A DNA stretch of 35,683 nucleotides from JACRPI01 sp964385055 (lineage in GTDB: Archaea; Nanobdellota; Nanobdellia; Woesearchaeales; DSVV01). Positions 14,449 to 21,973 of this stretch are shown piece by piece. A program made the translations under genes and the position numbers. Each line of letters begins with the position of its first letter. Position 1 is the stretch's first letter. Under the pieces are notes generated by a model. It made no database searches. It was not told the DNA's origin and worked only from the letters and a program-made list of their open reading frames with translations. Location of the stretch: positions 1 to 35,683 of the forward strand of contig CAYLMH010000011.1 of assembly GCA_964385055.1 (NCBI GenBank), given 5' to 3'.

Positions 14449-14928
14449 CTACCCCTCCAATACGTTGTGAAAAAAAGATTCTCGGACAAGTTCTTGTGTA
14501 ATAAAATAAACCTGTTTATCAACAAAAGAAAACGCAGTATCCAGCTGAGAAAGAAACCGATCTGCTTCTGCCTGTGTTTGAAAAACAAGATCCGCAATGT
14601 AGATTGAACCATCCGCGGCATACAAATTATTCAAACAGCCCTGTTGTCGGATGAATCGTTCAAAGACAAAACGATCCTCAAGCGCAGGGTGAACGCTGAG
14701 TTGAACGCGAACAGGAAACCCAAGTTGAGTGAAATCAAGAAGCGCGGTATATTTCTGAATGACACTATTTTGCAGCAATTGAAGACGCTTGGTCACTGTA
14801 ATTCTGCAGAGATCAAGTCCACTGCTTAAAGCAAGCACAGGCTGCCGCGCGTTTGTTCGAAGTCGCGCGAGCAAGCGCAGATCATTGCGCAATATTTTTT
14901 GTCCAAGTGTTTCTTTGGTTGTTTTCAT
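14449..14928 (-). CDS. Lrp/AsnC-type transcription regulator
   Basis: The 159-residue protein has an N-terminal winged helix (NDLRLLARLRTNARQPVLAL, then RITVTKRLQLLQNSVIQ) and an alpha/beta C-terminal region (LGFPVRVQLSVHPALEDRF, then IADLVFQTQAEADRFLSQL). This is the layout of Lrp/AsnC proteins, although the sequence is diverged. The ATG at 14928 lies about 26 bases from a TATA box. Directly upstream is an array of CGGATA repeats with 20-base spacing that may be its own operator. It is followed immediately by a 94-residue partner gene. Confidence 0.8.
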   Translation of the reverse strand: MKTTKETLGQKILRNDLRLLARLRTNARQPVLALSSGLDLCRITVTKRLQLLQNSVIQKYTALLDFTQLGFPVRVQLSVHPALEDRFVFERFIRQQGCLNNLYAADGSIYIADLVFQTQAEADRFLSQLDTAFSFVDKQVYFITQELVRESFFHNVLEG

Positions 14929-14948
14929 GCACCATATCTAAACAGAAC

Positions 14949-14959
14949 ATATTAATAGT
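14949..14959 (-). promoter_or_regulatory. TATA box of the Lrp-type regulator operon
   Basis: On the minus strand CTATTAATAT is centred about 26 bases before the ATG at 14928. Confidence 0.55.
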
Positions 14960-14983
14960 TCTTCCGACGAGTTTTCCGAAAAG

Positions 14984-15079
14984 TTTACGGATATACCGAA
15001 GGATTTTCGGATAACGCGAATAGGTTTCGGTATTTTTGTTTTTTCGTATGTTTTTTTCGGATATGGCGAAAGGATTTTT
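14984..15079. promoter_or_regulatory. CGGATA repeat array upstream of the Lrp-type regulator
   Basis: Related units lie side by side: CGGATATACCGAAGGATTTT (14988-15007) and CGGATAACGCGAATAGGTTT (15008-15027). A degenerate CGG...TTT unit starts at 15028, and CGGATATGGCGAAAGGATTT starts at 15058. The first two have exactly a 20-base period, about two helical turns, so the same face of the DNA would be presented to a multimeric regulator. More TTCCGA-type half sites lie at 14961-14980. An operator for the adjacent Lrp-type protein is inferred. Confidence 0.55.
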
Positions 15080-15137
15080 GTAATTTTCTTTGTTTTTATC
15101 CATTTGTCTAGACTCTTTAACCACAAAACCTGGAGAC

Positions 15138-15222
15138 AAAAAAACACGCACCAGTTTCTGGTCTATTCGCTCAGTAACCCAAAATGTCAGGGGGACCCAT
15201 TGCACAAAAGTGCAATGGGGTT
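15138..15222 (-). ncRNA. Small structured RNA candidate, copy 2 of 2
   Basis: On the minus strand a perfect 10-bp hairpin CCCATTGCAC-TTTT-GTGCAATGGG (15219-15196) is followed by TCCCCCTGACAT, about 20 bases absent from copy 1, and a short CCAG-AAA-CTGG hairpin. It ends TGCGTG with a run of seven T (15144-15138). The T run supports minus-strand transcription and termination there. The 22-base core is identical to copy 1 at 12031-12052. It lies between two minus-strand genes, as copy 1 does. No clear TATA box was seen for this copy. Confidence 0.55.
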
Positions 15223-15314
15223 ATTATGGACTAAACAGAAAAACAAAAGAACAAAATAAGATTACAGAAACAAAGATCAAACAGTATACAATTCATTTTA
15301 AAAAATATTAGAAA

Positions 15315-15848
15315 CTACTCAACAGGATGAAATTCTCTTCTCTTATGCTGCGGTTTTCCAGGAATCAAGAACTTCCTATTCGTACTGAGATCTGTAAAAT
15401 CATCACAAACTTCATGAAGATGTTTCGAAGTTGTTTGTCCAAACGCGATAACTTCCGCGCGACAGCCGTGGGACTTCAAATAGAGCAATAAATCCTTAAA
15501 ATCACCATCACCGCTGACCAAAATAACAGTATCCACCTTTGGGCTTAATCGAACTGCGTCCATCGCAATACCAATGTCCCAATCACCTTTTTTCGCGCCA
15601 CCAGCGAAGATTTGAATATCTTTTGCCTTCACTTCAATGCCCATCTTCTCAAGCGCGTCGTGAAAAACCTTTTCTTCTTCAATATCAGTTTTAATAACAT
15701 AAGCAATAGAGCGAATTAATTTCCGACCAGCAACAGCATGACGGAGAATTTCTCCAAAATTGACTTTGCAGTTATACAATTGCTTACCGCTGTAATAGAG
15801 ATTTTGGACATCAAATAAAACTAAGACGCGCTGTTCTTTGTGTTTCAT
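15315..15848 (-). CDS. NYN-domain (LabA/DUF88-type) putative ribonuclease
   Basis: The 177-residue protein has the PIN-like NYN fold. It starts with RVLVLFDVQNLYYSGKQLY (first conserved aspartate and asparagine) and has WDIGIAMDAVRLSPKVDTVI (second acidic site). It then has LVSGDGDFKDLLLYLKSHG (third acidic cluster), followed by a VIAF strand. These acidic residues bind metal in the family, which is thought to cleave or process RNA. The C-terminus is a short basic tail. A longer frame reaches 15902, but a TATA box (15870-15880) places the start at the ATG at 15848, leaderless. It is divergent from trpS. Confidence 0.88.
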   Translation of the reverse strand: MKHKEQRVLVLFDVQNLYYSGKQLYNCKVNFGEILRHAVAGRKLIRSIAYVIKTDIEEEKVFHDALEKMGIEVKAKDIQIFAGGAKKGDWDIGIAMDAVRLSPKVDTVILVSGDGDFKDLLLYLKSHGCRAEVIAFGQTTSKHLHEVCDDFTDLSTNRKFLIPGKPQHKRREFHPVE

Positions 15849-15869
15849 GGAAATTCTTGAGAAGAATGG

Positions 15870-15880
15870 ATTTATAATTG
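15870..15880 (-). promoter_or_regulatory. TATA box of the NYN gene
   Basis: On the minus strand CAATTATAAAT is centred about 27 bases before the ATG at 15848. Confidence 0.6.
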
Positions 15881-15900
15881 TTTTGAAATCCTTTGCAAAC

Positions 15901-15910
15901 ATTTAAATAA
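15901..15910 (+). promoter_or_regulatory. TATA box of trpS
   Basis: ATTTAAATAA is centred about 27 bases before the ATG at 15933. The divergent NYN promoter lies 20-30 bases away. Confidence 0.65.
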
Positions 15911-15932
15911 AAATACAGAAAAGAACATCACT

Positions 15933-17057
15933 ATGACAAAAGCAATCATCACCCCTTGGGAAGTGAAAGGAAATATTGATTATAACAAACTCATCAAAGA
16001 ATTTGGCACACAACCTATTGACGACAAACTTCTTCAAAGAATCCAAAAACACACAAAAACACTCCATCCATTTCTGAGAAGAAAAATATTCTTCAGTCAT
16101 CGAGATATGGACAAGGTGCTTGATGCGTACGAAAAAGGAGAGCCATTCTACTTGTACACAGGCAGAGCGCCCTCTGGTCCAGTGCATCTTGGTCATATAG
16201 TTCCATGGCTCTTCACCAAATGGCTGCAGGACGAATTTAACGTCACCTTGCTCTTCCAAATTCCAGATGAAGAAAAATTCTTGTTCAAAGAAAATCTCAC
16301 ATTAGAAGAAAGCAAGAAATGGGCGCATGAAAATATCCTCGACATTATCGCGCTAGGGTTTGATCCAAAGAAAACAAAGATTTTTTTAGATACAGAATAC
16401 GCAGGAACAATGTACAAACATGCGTGCCAAGTCGGCAAACGCGTTACATTTTCTACTGCAAAAGCAACGTTCGGATTTACCAATGAAAGTAATCTTGGAC
16501 AAATATTTTACACGTGTATGCAATCGGTGCCCGCGTTCCTCCCCAGTATCTTTGAAAAAAAGCCAACATATTGTTTAATTCCTTATGCAATTGACCAAGA
16601 TCCACATTTCAGAATCACAAGAGATGTCGCAGAAAAATTAGGCTATCCAAAACCTGCAGGAATCCATTGCAGATTTTTGCCAGGATTGCAAGGCATGGAA
16701 ACCCAGGGAAAAATGTCATCATCAGAAGAGTCAAGCGCAATTTATACAACAGATACTCCTGAGCAAGTCAAAAAGAAAGTAATGCGATACGCGTTTTCTG
16801 GTGGACGAACAACGATTGAAGAGCATCGAAAACTCGGCGGAAATCCCGACGTTGATATCAGTTACCAATGGCTCACATTCTTTGAAGAAGATGATAAAAA
16901 GCTGGAAAAAATATACAAGGACTATAAATCAGGAAAGCTCTTGAGTGGAGAATTGAAACAAATTTTAGTAGATAAAGTGAATGATTTCCTCAAGAAGCAC
17001 CAAGCAAACCGCGAAAAGACAAAGAAGGACATTGATAAGTTCATGTTGAGAGATTAA
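15933..17057 (+). CDS. trpS: Tryptophanyl-tRNA synthetase
   Basis: The 374-residue protein is a class I synthetase of the archaeal/eukaryal TrpRS type, charging tRNA-Trp. It has the HIGH-like HLGH (85-88) in GRAPSGPVHLGHIVPW and the KMSKS-like KMSSS (260-264). DQDPHFRITRDVAEKLGYPKP lies in between and is characteristic of TrpRS. The N-terminal 70 residues carry the archaeal/eukaryal extension (TPWEVKGNIDYNKLIKEFG). Length and start fit the family. It is transcribed alone and leaderless. Confidence 0.95.
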   Translation: MTKAIITPWEVKGNIDYNKLIKEFGTQPIDDKLLQRIQKHTKTLHPFLRRKIFFSHRDMDKVLDAYEKGEPFYLYTGRAPSGPVHLGHIVPWLFTKWLQDEFNVTLLFQIPDEEKFLFKENLTLEESKKWAHENILDIIALGFDPKKTKIFLDTEYAGTMYKHACQVGKRVTFSTAKATFGFTNESNLGQIFYTCMQSVPAFLPSIFEKKPTYCLIPYAIDQDPHFRITRDVAEKLGYPKPAGIHCRFLPGLQGMETQGKMSSSEESSAIYTTDTPEQVKKKVMRYAFSGGRTTIEEHRKLGGNPDVDISYQWLTFFEEDDKKLEKIYKDYKSGKLLSGELKQILVDKVNDFLKKHQANREKTKKDIDKFMLRD

Positions 17058-17190
17058 GCACAATTTAAACCTTATTTCTTGAAAGAAAGCTAAAATCAAG
17101 GCAGTTTCTATACATTTCAATAAAACTACTCCCTACTTACCTTAAAAAACAGATTTTATAATCACCAAAAAGGGACAAAAAAGCACAAAA

Positions 17191-17200
17191 TATATAAATA
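17191..17200 (+). promoter_or_regulatory. TATA box of the 749-residue protein gene
   Basis: TATATAAATA predicts a start near 17222, about 20 bases before the ATG. The rest of the gap from 17058 to here holds no visible feature. Confidence 0.6.
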
Positions 17201-17243
17201 AGTGCCACTCTTAGGTAGTAAATAGTGTCGAAAGACTACAGTG

Positions 17244-19493
17244 ATGACGAACATGGAAACAACATTGACAATAACAGAAAGAATAGATGACCAAGTAGCA
17301 CGGTTTATCTTAGACAAAGGACTCCAAGAAAGAGGAGATGTAACGCCAGTAGACGTTGATGAATTTGATAGACGTTTGAGAGAAGTACTCGGTGCAGAAG
17401 AAATTGCTGCAAATCTTAAACTAGTGCAAGAAGTTATCGACACTTTACCACTTGAAGTACAGCTTCATCAAATAGAAACACAAGATCTTCGAGAGCAGCA
17501 TCTACAAGAAGTAATACTCCAGAAAATAGATCTTACCTTTTACCAAATCCCTAGAAACGAAGAATTACGAGCAAAGCTTGCAGCATTTGGATTAGCAGAA
17601 GAAGAAACAAGACGCGTTCTTAAAGCAAACAAGACGCAACGAGAAAAACTTCTTAGACAATATTTTGATGAGAAAGTAGATGCACTTGTTGCAACGTATC
17701 AGAGAAGCACAAACACAGAAGTAGGGACAAAAGTTATTATTGATAAAATTGACGCGCTTGCAGAAATACTCGGCAAAAGATATGAGGAAAAAGCAGCAAT
17801 TGCAAGACACAGAATTCATGAAATTGCTGAAGACAGAGAAGTTGTAGAGTATAAAGCAAAAGTTACAACACCACAAAGAAGAATCGCTCCAAGATTAAAA
17901 CAAGGAGCAGAAGAGGTTAAAAGAAGTTTACAGAAATACGCCCCAAATCTATACGCAGAACTGCAAATCCCTGAAATTCTTCGAAATCCAACTCCTTTCC
18001 AAAGATACGAAATTCGAAAACCAGGATATTTCAGAAAACCTCAAAAAGGATTTAGAATAGAAGATCCAGTTCCAACAATTGGGCTGTTAGAATATACTGC
18101 AAATAAACCAATAGAAACAGAAGTGCAAGAAGCGCCTGCAAGAAGCAGATTTATAGAAAGAAAACCAAGTCTAACAGTTGACGACGCAACAATAGACAGA
18201 TACTTAGCAAGGCAAAATGAAACAGGATTTGTTCTTATCGGAGAACCATATATTATTCAGAATGTCGAAAGCATTGAAGTTGAAACGCAAGCGCCAAAAG
18301 CAAAGAAAATAAATTCTGCGCAAAAATTCGTAGACAAGATCCGCGCACGAAGAGCAGAAAAAGAAGCAGCTATTGCAAGAGAAGCAGAAGCAACGTATGA
18401 ACGTCCTGCTGCAAATGTACTCTACACACCAATGCTCACAAGACTCGCTCTAGGAATGTCACCTTCAGTATATGAAACAAGACAACCTGAAGAACAAACA
18501 GCAGAAGCATACAGTATAACAGTACCAGTTCCTGAAGTCCCTACAATCATCATGGCTGAGGCAACAATAGTCAGAGAAGCACGAGATGCATCATTAGCAA
18601 ATGTTAACAGAATTTTAAGTGAAGTAAAAGCACAAGGACAAAGAGCGTTAGAAACAAGAGCAAAAGAGGTCGCAGCATTTGGCGAATTCGGCGCAGATTT
18701 CTTCACGAGTTACAATCCCGAAACAGCAGAAATGAGAACAACGCCAGTAGTAATTGAAAGAGTCGAATCTAATGAAGTTCTTGAGAACAGAGTAAGAAGA
18801 GCAAATAGACTTTCACAAATAAAAGGAGCGATTACAGCAGTTGCGACAGTAGCTGCAGCAGTCACAGCACTTGTCGGTGGACTAGGATATTTCGCAAGAA
18901 TCAGTAATGAAGCAGTCCAAGCAATGTATAATAGCTTAAAACCAGAAACAAGCATTGTTGAGACAGTACTTCAAGAATATGGAAAAACATTGGAAAGAGA
19001 AGAAGTAAAACCAGTGTACACTCCTGAAGCTAAAGAGATTCCAAGCACAGCTATTGCACCTAAAGCAAAACAGCAAGTGTATGTTCCAAGTCAAGCAGCA
19101 AGAACATATGAAACTGGAACAGAAGAGCAGACAAGCAATATTGGCGTAAAAGCATCAACCCAAGGGCGTGATGATATCAAAGTAAAAATCACAAGACCAG
19201 ATATAAGTTACACTCCTATTGTTACAGGATATGCTGACATACAAGTAAAAAGACCTGCAGAAAGAGAGAGTGGACTTTCCAGTAAAACAACAAAAGAGAT
19301 TATACAACTCTACGAAGCGCAACGAACAGCAACTACTCAATACATAGTTCCTATTGATCCTTGGGAAATGGCAGCAAAAAGAGCAGAGATAGAAGCGTTT
19401 AAAGAAAGAAGAGAAAACTGGCAAAGCGCACAAGCATTGCTTAAGCAATACGATGCAATCTTAGCAAATCCAAGCGCATATCAAGTAGAATAA
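17244..19493 (+). CDS. Large uncharacterised protein with one internal membrane helix
   Basis: The protein has about 749 residues and was not recognised. It is rich in A, E, R, T and V and mostly predicted helical in its first 250 residues (with segments such as LAAFGLAEEETRRVLKANKT). A single strong membrane segment (AITAVATVAAAVTALVGGLG, about 528-550) divides it into a large N-terminal and a 200-residue C-terminal part. The latter contains several Tyr/Pro-rich stretches (RPDISYTPIVTGYADIQV). No signal peptide is seen, so the N-terminal part is probably cytoplasmic. Starts at GTG 17241, ATG 17244 and ATG 17253 are all possible. It stands alone between trpS and a small membrane protein. Confidence 0.8.
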   Translation: MTNMETTLTITERIDDQVARFILDKGLQERGDVTPVDVDEFDRRLREVLGAEEIAANLKLVQEVIDTLPLEVQLHQIETQDLREQHLQEVILQKIDLTFYQIPRNEELRAKLAAFGLAEEETRRVLKANKTQREKLLRQYFDEKVDALVATYQRSTNTEVGTKVIIDKIDALAEILGKRYEEKAAIARHRIHEIAEDREVVEYKAKVTTPQRRIAPRLKQGAEEVKRSLQKYAPNLYAELQIPEILRNPTPFQRYEIRKPGYFRKPQKGFRIEDPVPTIGLLEYTANKPIETEVQEAPARSRFIERKPSLTVDDATIDRYLARQNETGFVLIGEPYIIQNVESIEVETQAPKAKKINSAQKFVDKIRARRAEKEAAIAREAEATYERPAANVLYTPMLTRLALGMSPSVYETRQPEEQTAEAYSITVPVPEVPTIIMAEATIVREARDASLANVNRILSEVKAQGQRALETRAKEVAAFGEFGADFFTSYNPETAEMRTTPVVIERVESNEVLENRVRRANRLSQIKGAITAVATVAAAVTALVGGLGYFARISNEAVQAMYNSLKPETSIVETVLQEYGKTLEREEVKPVYTPEAKEIPSTAIAPKAKQQVYVPSQAARTYETGTEEQTSNIGVKASTQGRDDIKVKITRPDISYTPIVTGYADIQVKRPAERESGLSSKTTKEIIQLYEAQRTATTQYIVPIDPWEMAAKRAEIEAFKERRENWQSAQALLKQYDAILANPSAYQVE

Positions 19494-19536
19494 TTTAGTT
19501 CTTACATTTCATTCTAAAAGATCTCCAAGCAGAAAA

Positions 19537-19546
19537 GTATATATAC
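19537..19546 (+). promoter_or_regulatory. TATA box of the 94-residue membrane protein gene
   Basis: GTATATATAC is centred about 27 bases before the ATG at 19569. Confidence 0.6.
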
Positions 19547-19568
19547 CTCTTTTCCCAAAAAAGTTAGT

Positions 19569-19853
19569 ATGGCAAAGAAAAGCAAGGGAAAAACAAAGAA
19601 ATATGACAAAGAGCTTGGTCTCCGCTCTGATGAAGATATCAAGAAAGCTGAAGAATATTTAGGCAGCGCAAGTTCGACATTACCCCTTTCACAATCATTT
19701 TTTCTCACAAGTATTTTAGGATTAGTTGTTTCTGCAGTACTCACCGTGTATGGAAGAATTAGTCCAACGTGGGGCTTTACGTTCTGCCTCGTGTTTGTGA
19801 TGATGTTCATCGCAAGCTTTGTTTCTATTACTCCGCATGGGAAGGATTTGTAA
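19569..19853 (+). CDS. Small membrane protein with basic N-terminus
   Basis: The 94-residue protein has a lysine-rich N-terminus (MAKKSKGKTKKYDKELGLRS), a short helical region, and two membrane helices (about 42-61 and 67-87). It ends with a short hydrophilic tail. A helical hairpin with both ends in the cytoplasm is the simplest topology by the positive-inside rule. Function is unknown. The start is fixed by a TATA box at leaderless distance. It converges on glyA. Confidence 0.8.
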   Translation: MAKKSKGKTKKYDKELGLRSDEDIKKAEEYLGSASSTLPLSQSFFLTSILGLVVSAVLTVYGRISPTWGFTFCLVFVMMFIASFVSITPHGKDL

Positions 19854-19888
19854 GATAGAAATTCAGAACAGAAACAAGAAAAAATAAT

Positions 19889-21187
19889 CTAATCATACAT
19901 ATGATATTGCTTCGTCAAATCAAAGACATTCGCGCGAACATGCTTCAAGCGTTCTTCGTTCTCGTAATTCTTAACCGCTTCAGCGATCCACAAACCAATA
20001 TCTTTCATTTCTGCTTCTTTCATCCCGCGACAGGTCAACGCAGGAGTTCCCAAACGAATGCCTGAAGGATCAAATGGTCCTCGAGGATCGTAAGGAATAG
20101 TATTTTTGTTGACAGTAATTCCCGCCTTATCAAGCGCAGTTTCTGCCTGCTGTCCAGTCACGCCAAGTTTCGTGAGATCGACAAGAAGCAAATGATTATC
20201 TGTCCCGCCAGAAACAAGCCGAAGTCCTTGCTCCATTAAACTATCCGCAAGCGCCTGTGCGTTCTTGACAATCTGCTGTGCAAATATTTTGAAACTCGGT
20301 TGGAGTGCTTCTCCGAATGCAACTGCTTTTGCTGCGATTGCGTGATTATGTGGCCCACCTTGCAACCCTGGAAAGACTGCCTTGTCAATACGCTGCGCAA
20401 GAGTCAACTTGCTTTCAGAATGATATTTTTGTTTCAAAGGATCTTCAATTTTAGAAAGAATCATTGCGCCACGAGGACCACAAAGGGTTTTGTGCGTCGT
20501 CGTCATGACAACATCAGTGAATGGAAATGGACTTTGATGTGCATCGCCTGCAATAAGTCCTGCTATGTGACTCATGTCAACCATCGAGTACGCGCCAACT
20601 TCGGTTGCGATTTCGGCGAATTGTTTGAAATCAATTGAACGAGGGTATGCTGTATAGCCTGAGACAATTATTTTTGGCTGCTCGACAAGCGCCTGTTTTC
20701 GGACAGCGTCCATATCAAGCTGTTCTGTTTTTTTGTCAAGACCATACTGAGAAAAGGAATAATATTTTCCAGAAAAATTAACAGTATGCCCATGCGTTAA
20801 ATGACCGCCTTGCGCAAGACTCATCCCCATAACTTTGTCTCCGCGTTCAAGCAGTGCGAAGTAGATCGCTGCGTTCGCAGGACTTCCAGAATAGGGCTGG
20901 ACATTAACATGTTCTGCGCCAAAAAGTTGTTTCGCGCGGTCAATGGCAAGCTGTTCAACTTCATCAACAAACTCATTGCCACCGTAATATCGTTTTTTTG
21001 GATACCCTTCTGAATATTTGTTGTTGAGCACGCTACCAAGTGCTTCAAGCACCGCTTTGCTGGGAAAGCTTTCGCTGGGGATCATTTCAAGACCGTCATG
21101 TTGTCGTTGTTTTTCGTGTGCGATAAGCTGCGCAACAACAGGATCAAAAGAAGTGATTGGAGTGGTAAAATCTTTTGCAAAGCTCAT
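19889..21187 (-). CDS. glyA: Serine hydroxymethyltransferase
   Basis: The 432-residue PLP enzyme interconverts serine and glycine with a tetrahydrofolate-type one-carbon carrier. Landmarks are LEMIPSESFPSKAVLEALGS, YYGGNEFVDEVEQLA, NVQPYSGSPANAAIYFALL, VDMSHIAGLIAG, and the PLP lysine in TTTHKTLCGPRGA (Lys233). The substrate loop FPGLQGGPHNHAIAAKAVA follows. These are closest to the bacterial/eukaryal form, so acquisition from bacteria is likely but was not tested by tree. A longer frame to 21259 exists, but a TATA box at 21209-21218 places the start at 21187. It is divergent from the MscS-like gene. Confidence 0.95.
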   Translation of the reverse strand: MSFAKDFTTPITSFDPVVAQLIAHEKQRQHDGLEMIPSESFPSKAVLEALGSVLNNKYSEGYPKKRYYGGNEFVDEVEQLAIDRAKQLFGAEHVNVQPYSGSPANAAIYFALLERGDKVMGMSLAQGGHLTHGHTVNFSGKYYSFSQYGLDKKTEQLDMDAVRKQALVEQPKIIVSGYTAYPRSIDFKQFAEIATEVGAYSMVDMSHIAGLIAGDAHQSPFPFTDVVMTTTHKTLCGPRGAMILSKIEDPLKQKYHSESKLTLAQRIDKAVFPGLQGGPHNHAIAAKAVAFGEALQPSFKIFAQQIVKNAQALADSLMEQGLRLVSGGTDNHLLLVDLTKLGVTGQQAETALDKAGITVNKNTIPYDPRGPFDPSGIRLGTPALTCRGMKEAEMKDIGLWIAEAVKNYENEERLKHVRANVFDLTKQYHMYD

Positions 21188-21208
21188 GAGAAAAGACAAC
21201 GCGGTCAG

Positions 21209-21218
21209 CTTTAAATTG
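21209..21218 (-). promoter_or_regulatory. TATA box of glyA
   Basis: On the minus strand CAATTTAAAG is centred about 27 bases before the ATG at 21187. Confidence 0.6.
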
Positions 21219-21264
21219 TTTATTGTTTGGGAATGTGAGGATAAATAACGAACAAACAACCGAA

Positions 21265-21275
21265 ATTATATAAAT
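21265..21275 (+). promoter_or_regulatory. TATA box of the MscS-like gene
   Basis: ATTATATAAAT is centred about 27 bases before the ATG at 21297. Confidence 0.65.
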
Positions 21276-21296
21276 CCAAACAATTTTAACATCCTC

Positions 21297-21884
21297 ATGG
21301 TGAGCATTCTGGATGAAACAATTGAACCGTCCTCATTTATTGAGGCGCCAAGTAAAACAGAGTACATTATCAATCTTATCAAGCCAATTATCTCAGAAAT
21401 TATTGTCGCGCTGATCATTCTTCTTATCGGATTTATTGTTGGAAAGCTGATCGGCAAAACAGCGCATTGGGTGTTACGCACGCTCGACGTCAATAAGTAT
21501 TGGAAAGAGTTGACAGGAATGAATTGGAGAATTGACGCAGCAGTAAGCGGGATTCTCTCTGGAATCATATATTTCATTGTGATCGTCATGGTCCTTAATG
21601 TGCTTGGACTTTCTGCGATTATTGCGAAAATATTGGGATTTGGCGTCATGATTATCATATTTATCTCGTTTATCCTTGCATGGAAAGATTTCATTCCAAA
21701 TTATATTGACGGACTACGGCTCTACAAGCGACTAAAAATAAAAGAAGTAGTCATTGTAGATGAGATCAAAGGAACAGTAGAAGAAATAACATGGACAGAC
21801 ACAAAAATAGTAACAGAGAAAGGAGACCATTTATACATCCCGCACAGCACATTTCTAAAGAAAGGGTTTAAGAAACTCAAGTAA
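21297..21884 (+). CDS. Small MscS-like mechanosensitive channel family protein
   Basis: The 195-residue protein has three membrane segments: about 32-55 (IISEIIVALIILLIGFIVGK), about 84-104 (ILSGIIYFIVIVMVLNVLGL) and about 108-128. A short beta domain follows with GTVEEITWTDTKIVTEKGDH and LYIPHSTFLKKG. That beta segment matches the start of the MscS middle domain, and the membrane part resembles the conserved TM-helix family related to MscS. The large C-terminal cage of MscS is missing, so this is a minimal form. It may relieve osmotic stress or have a structural role. Confidence 0.75.
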   Translation: MVSILDETIEPSSFIEAPSKTEYIINLIKPIISEIIVALIILLIGFIVGKLIGKTAHWVLRTLDVNKYWKELTGMNWRIDAAVSGILSGIIYFIVIVMVLNVLGLSAIIAKILGFGVMIIIFISFILAWKDFIPNYIDGLRLYKRLKIKEVVIVDEIKGTVEEITWTDTKIVTEKGDHLYIPHSTFLKKGFKKLK

Positions 21885-21939
21885 AGCAAGTAAAAATAGT
21901 TTAAGAGAGAGAAGTAAAGAAAAGACAGGGGAAAGAAAA

Positions 21940-21950
21940 AGAATTAAAAA
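21940..21950 (+). promoter_or_regulatory. TATA-like box of lysS
   Basis: AGAATTAAAAA is centred about 28 bases before the ATG at 21974. It is a weaker match than other boxes here. Confidence 0.45.
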
Positions 21951-21973
21951 CAAAAGAATATTCTCAGATAAAA

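Noticed and set aside
14984..15079. CRISPR array
   Set aside because: The repeats are too short and degenerate, are mostly contiguous without unique spacers, and no cas genes are nearby.
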